64,000 nt of DNA from positions 30,574,441 to 30,638,440 of the forward strand of contig CM026568.1 of NCBI GenBank assembly GCA_015143295.1, in the 5' to 3' direction. Origin of the DNA: Tetracentron sinense. Taxonomy: Eukaryota > Streptophyta > Magnoliopsida > Trochodendrales > Trochodendraceae. Positions 34,649 through 47,000 of the stretch are shown in pieces. A program made the translations under genes and the position numbers. A model generated the notes under the pieces. The model was not told the origin of the DNA and did no database searches. It worked only from the letters and a program-made list of their open reading frames with translations. Every line of letters starts with the position of its first letter. Positions within the stretch are counted from its first letter, which is position 1.

Positions 34649-37600
34649 GAATCAATGGGCTTAAGAATGACCTGAGCTCCAAAATTAGATGAAGTGAATC
34701 AATCACCCCTATCCTCTATGCATGCCTATATGACTTGGACAGAGACATGTGTTTTAGTGTCAAAAGGAGATATTAAATGTTCAGCAAGTTATATTTTTAA
34801 AGTAATCTTTTCAGAACAATCTAAAATCAGTATACTAGTTTTGAAATATAGTTAGTTTGGTGATAAAATCTAAGTTTAAGATGGTTTCACCAAGTGCAAT
34901 ATCATTGATGGTGCAGTTGAGAAGAACGGTTTGGTGAGGTTGAAGGCTCTAATAGCATGAGGGGATGGCCAAAAAGGATAGGATTGAGGTATTGAGGAAA
35001 ACTGAGGCACATGCATTGCGGAGAGATGGAGTGAAAATGACTAACAGTATTGATACCAATTAGTTGGGATATGGTTCTGTTGATGGTTATGAGGATGATG
35101 GTGATATATAATACTGAAGCAATATATTGGATAAGCTGGCATTCATTAAGATTGCAGAAATAATATACACGTAATAGCTGAAAATATAGATATATATAAT
35201 TTAAGACTTGTGTAGATAAGAGTTTCTGTATGTGTGCACCATGTGTCTTTAACCTGGGTGTGCAACATTTCAATACTATTAGAAAATGGAGTATCCTGGT
35301 TATGCAGACGCTTCTTGATCTAACACAATAATTTTAGATTGGGTAAAATCCCTTCTTTAAATTGATCAATGTTTCGTGATAAATTGACATGCGTTTTGGT
35401 TTGATACTAGAGAGTTGATTGTTGACTTCATAATTCCCACCTTTGACCACTTCTGTTTTGTTGTATAATGAAGAAATATAGCTGGGCGGCATGCCATCAC
35501 TGATGGTAGGGCTTCACCTCGCTACTCACTGTCAGTGTCTTGGATGAGCCCAATAATTCCACTTTTTGAATGATCCCAAGCTACTGTTTCTTTTGAAAAA
35601 TCAATAAATTATGAGCAATGGGCCATGACAAGTCCATTAATTGGATGCTCTGATCAATGCGTCTGTTTGGAGATGTGGACCCACCAAGAGGAGGTAGCCC
35701 ATCTTTATCAATGAGCACATTCACCAAGTAGTGTGTCGAGAGTCTTGAGATCCAATACCTTACATGGTGCCAGAAACCCCAGTTACCTCTCAAACACATC
35801 ACTCCTTGTTAGAAATTTCTAATAGACATTTCTTCATTGTGGTGATTCTTATTACCAGCATTGTGTATCAGAGCTGTGTAGAGATATCTGCAGAAGCCTT
35901 GCCAACTGTGAATTTGTTAGCTTTGTCAAGCTATTTTTTCATTTATTTTTCCTGTGCAATTGTCAGGACCAAGCAACACCCTATGGAGGACCCCTATTGT
36001 TGACCGAGAAGATCCTAGAGTCTCTCTTACAAGTTCAAAGGTAAACAAAGAATAGTTATAGTTTCAAAATGGTTAACAAGCTCTGGAGATACTCTGGAGC
36101 TGATATCTCTGGCCCACTATTGAGCTGTGCTAGTTGAGTTACTTATTAGTCTAAAATGTTTTAATCAGCAAGTGAAAGCAAATGGCGTGGCAGACATTGA
36201 CATGGGCTCAGGTTGTTATTCAGGGATAAAGTGTTGATTATCTATTGTTTAAACTTTCTAACCCTTTAAATTCCCAAAGCATATTCTGTTCCACTAGTTT
36301 CTTCGTTCTGATAATTCGAATTTTCTGAACAGTAAGGCCTTCATCAGCGCCTGCATCGATGGAGCCGTCAGTTGCACCACACCCAAAGTCATACATGGAG
36401 GTAATTAACTTGATGTTTCCATTGCTCACTAATCTTGCTCATGAGTGTAAGCATGTCCATATCAAGGAAAAATGTATTTTTGTAGGCATGTCCATATCAA
36501 GTCAAAATGTATTATTGTTCCCTAATAGTTTGCGGGTGTAATCCCTTCTGACTTTATCTTTTTCAACTTTGAAGAAGCATTCCACTCTTTATTGTTTGAA
36601 TCATGGAGCTAATATTTGTTATTTGGAATGGAAGAAGCATTCCACTCTTTAAGAAAAATAATATTTGTATCAATAAAAAAAAAACAAAGCTATGTATGCG
36701 AATGTCAGGTTTAATGCCTGCAGCCAGCTCTATTACATAACTGTTTCCATTATTTTATAACTAATTCTCATCTTTTAAATTTATTCTTCTTTGAGTGCAT
36801 AGTTGGAAGATTGTTTTGTAGACAAAGAAACAAGTGTCGGAGTCTGACACAGATGTGAGCTGTCAGATTTGGCAATCCCCTAGGACTCGGGGGATATTTC
36901 ATTTTTCTAGTGCGTTGTTAATAGGGATATCTTATGATGCATATCATATACTTATAAATAAGGGCATAGATGAATGTAATAGTGTTGTATTTTCCCACCT
37001 ATAAACCTTTTAAAGGATAAAGTACAACATCTATTTATATATATTTTTTTGGGTTAAGAGTAACAAGTTAACAACACAACGCACACACATTTAGGCCAAC
37101 AACACACACACGCTACAGAAAGTGGAACCCAACATCTATCTATATTACATGTCAATTTATGTTGCATTAGTAACAAATAGAAGAAAAATTCATTAGTGTC
37201 CAACAAGAATCTGGTATGTGTCAGAGTCCGACATGTACACATTACCTGTTTTGAAGATTCTGAACTGACTAGACAAGACTATTATTTTATGTTGAACAGA
37301 ATATTTGTAGATTTATTTTTTCAAACCTATGTTTAACAATCATACCACCTTTTCACTTCTTAAATTCTGGGGGCGCTTATAGGTTTGTCATTTCTAGGAT
37401 GAAACACATGGAATATTATGTAGGTTAGATTAAAATGCATATGTCTTGCCTTCCAAAAAACAAAAAATGCTTGTGTCTTGTTCACTGAATTTGGATCACC
37501 TGATGGCTCTTTGATCCATCTTATTTTAATGACTATAATTGCATGCTAATGAGTGAACAGTGGAGATCATGGCTTTGAAAGCCTATAACAAAACAGGAGG

Positions 37601-39295
37601 TTGAGCACATAGGACATGCAAGATCCCAAGGATTTTAAGTAACAACCAGATGAGTGAACAGTGGAGCACTTATATATCCTGGATAAAGTTCATTTGATTA
37701 TCCCCGTCATTTCACCTGGAAACATGGGTTTGCAGATTTGTCCAAGACATGGTTGGCCATTGGGGTATAGCATGTTTGGATACTCTTCTTGTATGATGAA
37801 ATATGAAGCCAGAGAATAGTTATCCTACAATACGAAGATCAGATTCGCTTCTGAACCATCATTGATATTGTACCTGAGGGTTCTATATAATAATGATTGG
37901 ACAATGTTGGGTATATTGTTGGAACCTTCGAAGTGGAAGTAATTGCCTCAAGATTGTGGAATTGAAGAGCATGTGCATGTGTGGAGAAACCATGCTACTA
38001 TGTATTTTAGTTGTATTTGTGCTGTCACATGGTTCCTTTAAGTTTTTATTTATATATTAATTTACTAGTATTCGAAAGAAGTACTGGTTATGAAGTACAA
38101 AATTTAATTTTGCAGATCATGGCTATGGTACAAAGAGGAGAGAAACCTCCTGGCATCAAAGTACGTGCACTTCTTCGTCCAGTTTCTTACATTGGAAGTG
38201 ACCTGTTTTGTTAGGTTAATAATAATTTATCACATTTCCGGTCTATTTTCAGGACATCAACGACCTACCTCCAAACCCTAATCAGCCACCATCAAATCCT
38301 CGCATAGCACCTAGAGTCAAGGTTTGTCTTTTTTATAATTTCACTTGTTTCATTATTTTTCAAAACTTATCTTACATAGCTGGATACAGGGAGACTTAAT
38401 TTGAATGGAGTAGATTTATTGAGGAAATAGAATCTCTAGTGTCCACTCTCCTATCAAGGGGCCATTCCTTTGACTCATGCCATCATTCATGGATTCCATC
38501 TCTTGGATAGGCCAAAGCATCATAGACGTTATAAGTTTTGACTGTTCAAAAGAATATAACAGATCTGATGATATGATATTCTGAAAAACCTCTAAGTATA
38601 TAGAATCCTTTTGATGATTTGATCATTTTAATTCTCAAAATATCATCCTTATTATTTAGTGTATTAAAAAATATTAGAATCTGACTGATAGGAAATAGGA
38701 CCTGCTGGAAATAAGTGTGTTTACACCAAATTCTGATTTTAAAAAAAGTGTGTTTACGCCAATTGGAGGTGATTAATTAATTTATTATTCTCTTGCTTCT
38801 GAACAGCCTTGGGAGGTTGGTCAGGCTCAAAACAACTCTAGCTATGGTCTTCAGTCTCAAGCAAGTGGTCAAGGTTCAAGTTCCAATGTACAAGATAATG
38901 GGTCTGTATCTCAGCTGAATGGTGACAATCTGGTGCCTTGGTGGCAGCAGAAAAATGCCAGAATCACAGAAATTGAAACTGAAGATGAAATGAGGACGAC
39001 CCCTAATGGTGCAGTGGCCAATGAGATCCCAATTCGGCGTGCGTGGGTCCCACCCCAGCCACCACCTGTTGCTATGCCTGAAGCAGCTGCAGCCATCCGA
39101 CAGCCGAAACCGTCGATTCAGAAAGAGCAACTGGGCGATGAACAGTTAGTAGTGCACCCGTCAGATGAAATTGATGAGTTGCAGAGAATCACAAAAATAT
39201 CTGAATCGGGAGGGGGACTGGAGATCAATAACGGGAGCTCAGGGAAAAACTTAAATGAGATAGAAGAACAGGAGAATGGTAATGAAATGAACTGA
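26247..39295 (+). CDS. PEX14: peroxin 14 (peroxisomal import docking protein)
   Basis: Membrane component of the peroxisomal docking complex that receives the cargo receptor PEX5. Coding exons: 26247-26304, 27527-27771, 27910-27958, 28169-28359, 32156-32345, 32490-32648, 35967-36040, 36169-36211, 36333-36400, 38116-38160, 38253-38321, 38807-39295. All junctions are GT-AG and the 1680-nt frame is open, giving 559 aa. The conserved N-terminal PEX5-binding domain (about 55-101) includes VKFLSHPKVRGSPVMYRRSF and TKEEIDESFRRVP. A hydrophobic Gly/Ala-rich membrane segment follows (about 160-180), then RLKSWIHKI, an Ala-rich helix (about 214-236) and a coiled-coil-like stretch. Near the C-terminus are HPKSYMEIMAMVQRGEKP, INDLPPNPNQPPSNPRIAP and RRAWVPPQPPPVAM, all as in Arabidopsis PEX14. 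The start is the first ATG after the CT-rich leader. A 43-nt exon is needed to keep the frame. Confidence 0.96.
28421..29250. mobile_element. hAT-like element in PEX14 intron 4
   Basis: Ends CAATGTTTTAAAA and TTTTAAAACATTG. Perfect 8-bp duplication ATCTACAC (28413-28420 and 29251-29258). Subterminal arms carry GAGGCTTACGCCTCGAGGC and GCCTCGAGGCTTACGCC in opposite orientation. Length 830 bp, no transposase. Confidence 0.88.
29026..29073. repeat. (TC)n(TA)n microsatellite
   Basis: A CT run passes directly into a TA run inside the hAT-like element. Confidence 0.95.
29545..30020. mobile_element. possible decayed TIR element in PEX14 intron 4
   Basis: CCTTGGCGATAGGTG/GGCGTCGCCTAG motifs at the left and CTAGGCAAGGTGGTCGCC at the right are inverted relatives around an AT-rich centre. 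Ends and target duplication are not defined. Confidence 0.4.
30133..32103 (-). mobile_element. solo LTR in PEX14 intron 4
   Basis: On the minus strand it starts TGTAGAGACCC and ends GGGGCACAACA. Flanks ATTAT and ATTAC give a 5-bp duplication with one change. A minus-strand TATAAATAG lies at about 31969-31977, 126 bases into the LTR. No internal coding region remains, so it is a solo LTR, probably of the Ty3/gypsy type (inference). It lies antisense to PEX14 and ends 52 bases before exon 5. Treated as a fossil. Confidence 0.75.
30804..31060. repeat. tandem repeat inside the solo LTR, 6 copies
   Basis: Units of 36-56 bp built on GTCCTTACAATCACATGTTG then TCATGCTTGTCTTAC. Two of the units carry an insert TTTTTCCATATCCATACA. 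The plus-strand ORFs here are translations of the repeat. Confidence 0.9.
33246..33292. repeat. short perfect-stem palindrome
   Basis: GAATCTCCAAATCCGA pairs with TCGGATTTGGAGATTC across a 15-base loop, in PEX14 intron 6 just upstream of a hAT-like MITE. It may be a small fold-back element. Confidence 0.7.
33316..33595. mobile_element. hAT-like MITE, CATAGTNAC family, copy 1
   Basis: Ends CATAGTTACCAAGTCGGAG and (inverse) CATAGTAACAATGTTCTCCG, with an AT-rich core. Flanks TCATTAAC and CCTATAAC agree at 5 of 8 positions. A younger copy is at 46013-46319. Confidence 0.65.
34597..34648. repeat. (TA)n(GA)n microsatellite
   Basis: A TA run passes into a GA run, in PEX14 intron 6. Confidence 0.95.
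34880..35110 (+). mobile_element. RTE-type LINE, 3' end fragment
   Basis: Degenerate reading similar to the C-terminus of plant RTE reverse-transcriptase proteins (GRPKR-like, then EVLRK-like). It is followed by TTAGTTGGGATATGG and a degenerate GATGATG tail, the usual 3' end of these LINEs. It has several stops and is 5'-truncated. It lies in PEX14 intron 6. Confidence 0.6.
36829..37235. mobile_element. possible MITE in PEX14 intron 9
   Basis: GTGTCGGAGTCTGACAC at the left and GTGTCAGAGTCCGACATG at the right bound an AT-rich stretch. Both ends are themselves palindromic. No target duplication was found. Confidence 0.4.
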
Positions 39296-39496
39296 GATGG
39301 GATCATCAGATGTGTGATCGGCTAAGTCGGGGTACCCATATACTAAAGATGGAAGTAATAGGAAGGAAATGTTTGATAAGCTGTTTTCATGCTTTACAGG
39401 TATGAACACAGTATGTAATAATTTACATCAGTTTGTTTTCCATATCTGTACTGAATACTGATACAGTACCTGTAGACTTGGATTTACAAGAAAATA

Positions 39497-39502
39497 ATAA
39501 AT
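39497..39502 (+). terminator. polyadenylation signal of PEX14
   Basis: AATAAA about 200 bases after the stop codon. Confidence 0.6.
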
Positions 39503-39509
39503 TGGAAAA

Positions 39510-41001
39510 CTGAAACTGAAATGCTTCAGCTTAATACTATTTAGAAAAGAATGATCTTGTGAAGAGAGCTTTAAACAATGGTCTTAAATGAAAAGAAAAT
39601 GCATCCAGACTTGCTATACACTTGCAAGAGAGAATCAATCTACTGCTTGAACAAGTTTCATAATGACTGCGATTGCTCAGTTTGTTTCGAGCTGTGGAAG
39701 GAAGGGAAGGGTGACAGACCGACCTTACAGTAGTATGGGTAAATGAGGGAAAGATGGATGAAATATGATTAAGCATTACCATACACGAGCTCTTCAGTGG
39801 CAAAGCTCACGGAATCAGAGAACCACTTTGATTCGTGCAGCCCTTTTATGTTGTCTGGTATTCTATGATTACATAATTTATCCATATACCCCCCCCCCCC
39901 ACAAAAACAAAAATGTAGGAAAAATTTAGAAGTGAAGTTTTCTATCTTCCAAGGTAGAAATTGATACAGCAATATATGGAGAGAGAGAGAGAGGGAGTTT
40001 CTTCATTTTCTCTTTCCAATTGTTGAATCTTTCCCAATAATTTAAAAAAAATAATGAAGAAATTCATTTCAACACAATTTGCCTCTGAATTCTTATTGCA
40101 TTTTGTACTGCCATTTTTCATCTGTCTTTATGCTAGAAACTTGTTCAAATTTATTAATATTAATTTTTGGGAGATTGGGGGGGGGGGTTAACTGTTTAAG
40201 TAGGTATTTACCTTGCTAATGTCGTTAAAACACTTAAATTGGCTGTGCTGATATATATATATATATTAGATTAGACATTGCAGCAATATCATATTGATAC
40301 AAGCACATCATATAAAACAATGAACTAAGGGTGTTCCTCAAATTGTGTAATACCCTTCTTAGATTAATCAAGCAACACACACACACACACACATATATAT
40401 ATATGCACACCTGCCTCGGCTAGCTAGGTCGGTAAAGGTGCACCCCTAATTAGGAGGTGGTTCCGATTAGATTTCCCTGGAGTCCATATAAATATGCTTT
40501 AAGTTTCCCTTGGATGATGCGGCAGTATCCACTGAACCCAATCCAATCCATAACTATAACCATGACCACTATTGTAGATGAATGATGGCTCAAGAAAAAG
40601 TTCAAAGTAGGTCAACTGTAAACTGAAAGTTTCAACTCTTTACATGGAATGCTTCTTGATGGACATTCTTACCAATCAAATTGAGAACCAAAATCCACCC
40701 ACTTCAAGTATCTAATACAAAAATCACAAGGTAGACTCCTATACTGCACCAGGCTACATCTCATGGGTATTCTGCAACTGTCCATCCTCTTATTATGCTG
40801 CCTTGTCACAGACGCTCTGCAAAGACAACCTCAAAAATTACACCAAGTCTGGTATCTATGAAGACAGACCGTTCCTTAGAAAAGTTACTCATAGAAAGAT
40901 AAAAATATTGATTTCTTGACTCAGAAAACCTTGAGAACGCGGGACCGAGAAGTGTAGCATATAGTACAACAGTCAATTCAATAATGGGGAAGCATGCCCA
41001 A
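39510..41001. other. convergent intergenic gap between PEX14 and LSF1
   Basis: Holds the probable 3' UTR of LSF1 at its right side, a C run (about 39890-39900), a G run (about 40180-40187) and a (CA)n(TA)n microsatellite (about 40374-40404). No gene supported. Confidence 0.6.
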
Positions 41002-44000
41002 CTACTTGGGAGCTAGTCTGACTGGACAGATGGAGAATGCAACACAGCGAGCTGCTTTGGCCAACATGAAGCGCTCCGTTTCTGTCAGTGGCCTCTCAAT
41101 CACCTTCACAACAGCAGCATCCTACAATGTAACAGAGTCAAATGAAATAAATCATTATCAGGAATAAAATGTAATGTTTGTAAAGGTTTCGTCACTATTC
41201 TTGACTCGTTATAGATATATATGTACTACCTGTCCAATAGAGGTCGACAATCTGCATATTTATATTATATTATAGATCTAGAAAAAAGTTTAAAAACGTA
41301 GGGCAAGTATCTGGTCCAGGGATGCAGAAAAACAGAAGTTGGGTCTGGTTTCCAAAGCCATCAGGGGATAGAAAAACCCCACCAATGTAGTCTTCCCCTT
41401 CCACATGTGAGGGGTACCACATCATACACTTTCTCTAGAAGAAACTTCATTAACACATACCACTCTGATACATCCTGAAAATAATATTATATACAAGAAA
41501 CGGCAAACCCGGTCAAACAGCTCCCTTGGAAGGAAGTAATGGTTTTAATAAGAAAACATTAGGCTGTAACCCCCATAGGAAGTAATTAATCACCTTCAAT
41601 GTACTTTTTGTCTTGTGAAATGTAGCATCCGTGATTGAGAATGTTGAGGTGACAAAAGAAAAGATGTTTTCCACAGTGTTATGTGACTGAAGCAATCCGG
41701 TCAAATTAAAAGAAAAATATTATAAGAAAGCGATAAAACAATGTCTGTTTTATAGAGCATTGTTGGGCAACCAAGAAGTTCAGCCGAGATAAGGATGTTG
41801 AGATGGATGAGTATGAAGACTAGGAAAAATAAGATCATGAATGAGTGCATTTGGGAGACTCTTAGAATAGTGTCAATAGGTTATAAGATAAGGGAGAGTT
41901 AACTGAGATGATTTGGACACGTTCACAAAGACCATTGATGAGTAAGTGGATTTAAGTTGAAGGCTCTAAAAAGGACAAGGGGAAAGCTAGAAATGACGCG
42001 AATGGAGTCATTGAGGGAAGAATTGAAAGTGCACGCTTTGATCGAATCTATGCCTTTTGATAACATGGAACTGTGAAACGGGATATGCGTTGCCAACCTT
42101 AAATCGTTGGGCTAAGTGTCACAGTCAATGAGTTGGCGTAGTGCCAAACCGTGACATTCAACTGTCAGGGTCAAAATTTTATCACAGTGGAAGAACCATA
42201 CAGCTCCCCGATCATAGCCTGACTAAAGCCAGTTTTGCGCTATCCAACACCAAACTTGATCACTGTCTCATGCCATGATGATCCGACAAGGTACGACTCA
42301 ATCACTAGTCTTGCAAGCCAAGTCATGCCGGCCTACTCGTCACTTCATCGTGTTCCTCCAAACACTCATCTAACTCATAGGGTTCTCTTATCATTGAGGT
42401 ACGACTCAATCACTAGTCTTGCAAGCCAAGTCATGCCGGCCTACTCGTCACTTCATCGTGTTCCTCCAAACACTCGTCTAACTCATAGGGTTCTCTTATC
42501 ATTGAGGTTCCATCTCATGCACCTGTATATCATCAAGATTCCCTGATCAAGCTGAACATCTAACAAAGCCTGATACTCTCAAGCAAGATGATCAACCAAT
42601 TCCACACAACGAAAAGCCAGGAAGCTTTACCTAGTCCCTACACCAATTACTAAGGACATGATATTGACATCCCAATGCACAATCCTCAGTCTTTGACCGA
42701 GTATCCAAAGCAACTTGCATCTCGTAGCGCATACATGGCCCATTGATAGCCACCATGCCGAGCGTCACCCCTTTTACTTGGCTTACTGCACCACATGATC
42801 GCGTAGGATTGGCCAAACCTATGCCAAACACCTACAATATGCACACTCGGTCCTTAACGTCCTGAAATAGCTCACTTTGCTCCAACCCGACTACCATGTT
42901 GCATACCGTACACTTAAGCCCAACCTAGGTGGGAACATCCAACTTGAAGGCTCCGCAATGCTAGGAAGTCCGTCTCCTTTTGCATCGTCCTTGAATGTAC
43001 CATCAACCATCCAAGGAGACCATAAAACACCCTTCAGGATCCTAAAGCTCACCCCCTAATCTCCCTTGGGATGCTCCATCAGTGGCCCAACACATGCCAC
43101 AAGGTGGGATAGAGCTAACCCTTCCCCTCAAGTTGGCTGCTAAGCTATTTCTAGGTTTTCAAAATGAAATATTGATACTGCTTGTACACTCATACTGGCC
43201 TTTTTCGAAGTAACACCTTGAGTCTCTATGAACCGTCTACACCATTCAACTTGTAATGACTTGTACTTTGAAATACAGTTATTTCAGATTCGCCCTAACA
43301 TGTCATGTGGGTCCCATAACGTTCACCTATCATGATGTCCGACAAAATGCCTAACCCAACTTCCACCTCACCAAACATCATGGGCACCCCATACCCAACA
43401 TTAAGACACATCTATGCCCCTTCAATTTCCATGTAGTGCCCACCCAACCAAGCACCACGTGCCTCAACACTGAGGCACCAACCTTGCACCATGTTGCATA
43501 TGCTTGCATTGTACATTGCCCATCACCTAGGCCTAACATAGGCATTGCTTGCCAATGTCCGGACCACACTGGCCCATGATCATGGTTTGGCACTACAACT
43601 CATTGACTATGACATATGACATAAGGCACAAATGATGATGATGATTATGGCAACGGCGATGATGAGGTGTTAAGAATATTATAGAAAATTTTTACCAATG
43701 AAATTATGAATCAACTAAAAGATGCCACAAAATATTCTCATGAATTCCAGAACAAGCACTATTTGGAGAGCTCAAAAATTAAAATAACACAGCAATAATT
43801 TTAAATTTTTAATTAAATAAAAGGTCGCAACCAGAGAACTCTAACCTTTGTTTGTTGTTTAGCAAAAGGCCTCACATTGGCAATGTCGCCAACCAGAATT
43901 AAATTGTTGATGTTTCCCCTTTTATCAGTTTCTGTTGGTGAAGTTGTTGAGTGCCTCCATTGCCCATTGATAATGAATTTATAGTAATACCTGAAGACAA

Positions 44001-47000
44001 TGAACACAATTATGTACTAGTTAAAAAAAATAGTCCAGAAGGCACAATTACTGCTTAACAAGTCGCATGCTGTCTTAGAGGGTCAGCTCTCCTCACATGC
44101 ATCCTTTAGTTGTGGTTAGAATATGACTATCTATAATCCTTATATAGCAGTCTACCAGTCAAACAACCACGATACCAAGTAGTATTTTCTATTGTCAAGA
44201 AGAAAAAACAGCTAACACAGCCCAAAGGCCCCAGGCACTAGGATGAATTGAGGAAAGCATACCTGCCTTACCTACGACTACCTACAATATTATAATTATA
44301 TATATGGAGAAATTGTGAAGAACAAAGTCAGCTATATTGGGATATAGATTTCTCACACATGGCCATGAGGTTATTTTTCTGACCATCTAAATGTTAATCC
44401 ACCACATGTAGTGACATAACCCAAAATTCACTTCATTCAGACAGTCCCAACTCCCAACTGTCTGCTCAATGCACATTTTCCTATTAGATTGTGGACCATA
44501 TAGCTTTTATTTTAATGATGGTAGTTGAGCAGGTTAGACTTGTTTTGAACCCTGCGCATTTGGGCCATGACCAATCAAAGTGGTAGCCTAGCAATTGAAT
44601 GACTGGATGGATGACTATGTGGCTACTTGCCTACTTGTATGACACCAAAATCACTAGGGAAACCCTTCCATCTTAACCTTCCAAAAGAAAACACTTTCTT
44701 TGGAAAATCAATATTTTCGAATGATGCTGTCTTTATTTTGTGTCCACAGCACGAGCTGGTCTAGCATTTGGACTGTCAGAAGACTAGAGAATGGAGCCGC
44801 TGTCATCCATGACTGTGGATCAGCCATCAGATAGAAACTGCAGTTGGAAGAGTAATATTTCTGAAGTGCACAAGCCTAGAAAACTTTCCAAACTTTGGAA
44901 GGCGACAGATGCACTACCGCACATTAAGAAGGACGTTAAAAAATTTGAACTTTTTAAATGATGAAAATGATGTAATAGAACGGATCAAACTTACTTCCCA
45001 TGAGATAGTCTAACTTCAACTTCATATTTTGATCCACCCTTGTGCACTGTTTTAAGTGGTTCTTTCCAATTCCCTGTGAAATCTCCAACCAAGTATATGT
45101 CCTCCCCCTATAATAATCAGAAAATAGTGGACTAAGAATGGTACCATCAAAAACCTCTAATTCTAGATGATGAATTTCTGTGAAAATAAAGGCATAAAGT
45201 CGTATTGTCATATGCTTCAAACTCCCTTACGATATCAGTCTCCAGATGATCTAAAATTAAAAGACAAGCTGTTGCTTTGCCCCTCCACAATTTAAATTGA
45301 TCAAAAATTTGAAACTAAAAATGAAGTAAGAAAGGAAATTCACATTTACCTCTTGCCCATTCCACACAAAGGTCACAGCATGAGTTGCAGGTCCATCATG
45401 TCTACCGTTTTCTACCATAGCTATAAGATCCCATGTTGCCCACGCAATTGCTGGTCTGCATTCAGAATTTATTATAAGGCTTTGTTAAGCTATCAAACAA
45501 CTATTGTTGAGGATTTATGCTTGCAGTCTACTCCATGAGATACAGAATGTGGTTTCGAGCAAAAAAAATCTAAAACAGTCAGGTTAGCAAATACTACAAG
45601 AAATCTCAGTTCAGTACATGGAACCAGATGCAAGACTCCAACTTAGGGAATATATGAAAAATAAAAAAACCAAAGAATAATTCTTATAAAATTAGTTACG
45701 AAACTCTTCCATAAGCCTAGTCAGTAGTCCCACATCAATTTCTTATAAAACTATTGTAGAGTTTATTTAAGTGCAATCTTTAGAGGGTGTGCCGTGTGCA
45801 TGTGGGTATTAAGTACAGGTAGTGTGCCCTAATGATCCGATGCTTCACAATATATCTCGCACATGAGCGCTAAACCTTAATATTTTTCCTTGATTTAAGT
45901 CCTTTGGATGGCGTGGCATTCCGGGTGATGCTGATTTGGCATTGGTGTTGTGGCATATTGTGACATGCATACATGGTGTGCCTATGTGGGGGTCACCATA
46001 TTGACTTGGGATCATAGTGACAAAGTCGGGGTTCGGGAATAATTCGACAGGAATCAAGTTCGGAAAATTCGGAAAAATTCGGGAAAAATTCGGAAATAAA
46101 ATAAAGTGTAAATTAATAATTATAAACATATACGGAACAATTTGATTAAAATATATAAAAAAATTTAAAAATTTTGAATTATTCGGGAAAAACGCGAATA
46201 AAACGAAAAAAACGCGAATAAAACGGAAAAACGGCGTTTTTTTTTTAATTCGCGAATTAAACGCAGAACAATTCGGCAGTTGAAAAATGCGCGAATTAAA
46301 CGCGTTTTTTGTTACTATGCTTGGGATGGCAATTGGCAATCTGGATATTGTATGGACTATGGAGTGACCCACAGTCACCTTTGTCTTAAATTCAACTTCT
46401 AATGAAAGTGACTGTTGAGACCGTTGGAACACCTGTAAACTGAAGCATGTGAATGTTCAACTGACCAGTCACAATAGTTCATATAAAGCCAGCATGTTAA
46501 AGGGGTGTGACCCTTGGAATAAGTAACTTGCCATTGGCCACCACTCCTCTTCCAAGGACCACTACTAAGCAATAAGCATATAAAAGGAGAGTAAATATTA
46601 AATATTATATATATATACTAGCGGATGGCACGTGTGATGCACGTGAGAGAGAGGGGAAGGAGTTAACCACAGTTAATAAGAGTTAAAAGGGACACGTGTT
46701 AACCTGCGGGTGCAATTCAACTCGCTAGTGGCATCTCCGATGCACGTGAGAGTGCAGGGAAGGGGTTAACCACGGTTAATACACGTGTTAACCTGCAGGC
46801 ACGATTGAACTCTCTCGGAGTTCAATCGCGATTGGCTGTGATTCTAAATAGATAGATGAGCAAGGGTTAGTTTGGAAATTAAAGTAAAACATAATCAAAG
46901 GGAAGCGGTAGTTTGGGAATTAAAGTAAAACATTAAATCAATGTTTTGTTTTTATATAAGGGTAGTTTGGGAATTTCGGAAAAATCATCTACGCATGTCT

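Noticed and set aside
45845-46432. 195-aa minus-strand open frame
   Set aside because: It runs through a hAT-like MITE and both flanks, has low-complexity Phe/Asn-rich content and matches no family.
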